Made by a program: the position numbers and the translations under genes | The notes under the pieces: model-generated | Database searches by the model: none | Seen by the model: only the letters and a program-made list of their open reading frames with translations | Told to the model about the DNA's origin: nothing | Shown here: positions 6,526 to 6,826 of the stretch, piece after piece | Position numbering within the stretch: position 1 is the stretch's first letter | Layout: every line of letters begins with the position of its first letter | Source of the DNA: Gammaproteobacteria bacterium | GTDB taxonomy: Bacteria; Pseudomonadota; Gammaproteobacteria; Xanthomonadales; Xanthomonadaceae | Length of the DNA stretch: 6,826 nt | NCBI GenBank assembly: GCA_024642445.1 | Contig: JAHEBG010000062.1 | Coordinates: forward strand, 1 to 6,826 | Reading direction: 5' to 3'

Positions 6526-6826
6526 TCATGAACCCAACAGGTTGAGCAAGGGCTTTACGCTACCCCAATGCTTGCAACTCGGGCATTGCCAGTGATGCGC
6601 ACGCGCGCCGAAACCGCAATTATTGCAACGGTAATTGGCGGAACGGACCAACAACTGGTCGGTAATCTGCTTCAGAGTTTTGAGCATTTCAGCGGGATCG
6701 GATACCGGTTGCGCCACCACTTTGCCCAACAGCACGGCTTCGCCACGAACCGATGGCCTTTGCAGCAACTGTTTTGCCAGAAAATCCTGCGCCACCGCTT
6801 CGCCGTCTTGACGCTCAATCAGTTCG
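6526..6826 (-). CDS. lapB: LapB (YciM) C-terminal part, runs off the window
   Basis: The last 99 residues of the lipopolysaccharide assembly protein; the N-terminal membrane anchor and most TPR repeats lie beyond base 6826. The reading frame is open to the edge (ELIERQDGEAVAQDFLAKQ), so the GTG at 6793-6795 is an internal valine and not a start. The end of the protein is diagnostic: YRCNNCGFGARAHHWQCPSC, a rubredoxin-like metal site with two CxxC pairs, followed by KHWGSVKPLLNLLGS. E. coli LapB ends in nearly the same way (YRCQKCGF, HCPSC, IKP, as recalled). LapB works with FtsH at the inner membrane to degrade LpxC and so sets the rate of lipopolysaccharide synthesis. Its TGA stop at 6526-6528 is at the family's usual end, which shows that TGA terminates in this organism. 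The galU ribosome site begins two bases after the stop. Confidence 0.93.
   Translation of the reverse strand, partial: ELIERQDGEAVAQDFLAKQLLQRPSVRGEAVLLGKVVAQPVSDPAEMLKTLKQITDQLLVRSANYRCNNCGFGARAHHWQCPSCKHWGSVKPLLNLLGS

Noticed and set aside
5653..6531. Long plus-strand open frame (292 codons) opposite galU, and similar ones opposite alaA (1259-2224) and fumarase (4481-5275)
   Set aside because: Each is the antisense shadow of a clearly homologous gene, with no domain resemblance and low-complexity, His/Gln/Arg- or Ser-rich composition typical of such shadows.
6529..6795. A complete small zinc-ribbon protein starting at 6795
   Set aside because: The frame stays open to the window edge with LapB-like sequence, so this is the tail of a longer gene.
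1..6826. Mobile element, prophage, CRISPR array, toxin-antitoxin pair or defence system
   Set aside because: No transposase, integrase, inverted terminal repeats, spaced repeats or nuclease-like proteins are visible; the genes are metabolic and envelope functions.

Overview
This window looks like ordinary chromosome from a Gram-negative proteobacterium, most likely a gammaproteobacterium and possibly related to Xanthomonadales. The evidence is a LapB C-terminus next to galU, an AlaA-type aminotransferase close to the E. coli protein, a TonB C-terminal domain and exported proteins with signal peptides. Base composition is moderately GC-rich (judged by eye, not computed). I see no mobile element, CRISPR array, tRNA or rRNA. 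Coding density is high and no gene-free stretch exceeds about 150 bases. The taxonomic guess is inference.

Layout from left to right: the 3' end of a TonB-like gene on the plus strand (1-239) runs towards a minus-strand pair. That pair is an alanine transaminase gene, alaA, broken by an in-frame TGA (914-2140), followed after 20 bases by a glutathione S-transferase-like gene (261-893). A 150-base divergent spacer separates alaA from a plus-strand gene for an exported SOUL/heme-binding family protein (2291-2899). That gene converges on a minus-strand cluster that reads, in order of transcription, lapB (C-terminal part only, running off the right edge), galU, class I fumarase and an exported protein of unknown function with six cysteines.

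How the genes fit together: LapB controls LpxC turnover and so lipopolysaccharide synthesis, and GalU makes UDP-glucose for lipopolysaccharide and exopolysaccharide. Their close spacing suggests co-expression for envelope synthesis. The fumarase is a TCA-cycle enzyme and has a TATAAT box just upstream, so it may also start its own transcript. Its stop codon overlaps the start codon of the unknown exported protein (ATGA), which suggests translational coupling.

The most notable observation is the TGA in alaA. It falls exactly where the E. coli protein, as I recall it, has a tryptophan, and the reading frame continues intact on both sides with clear AlaA homology. The candidates are a recent nonsense mutation, a base-calling error, or UGA read-through by tRNA-Trp. 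Whole-genome TGA reassignment is argued against by TGA being the natural stop of lapB and of the fumarase gene. I did not find a convincing undescribed system in this window.
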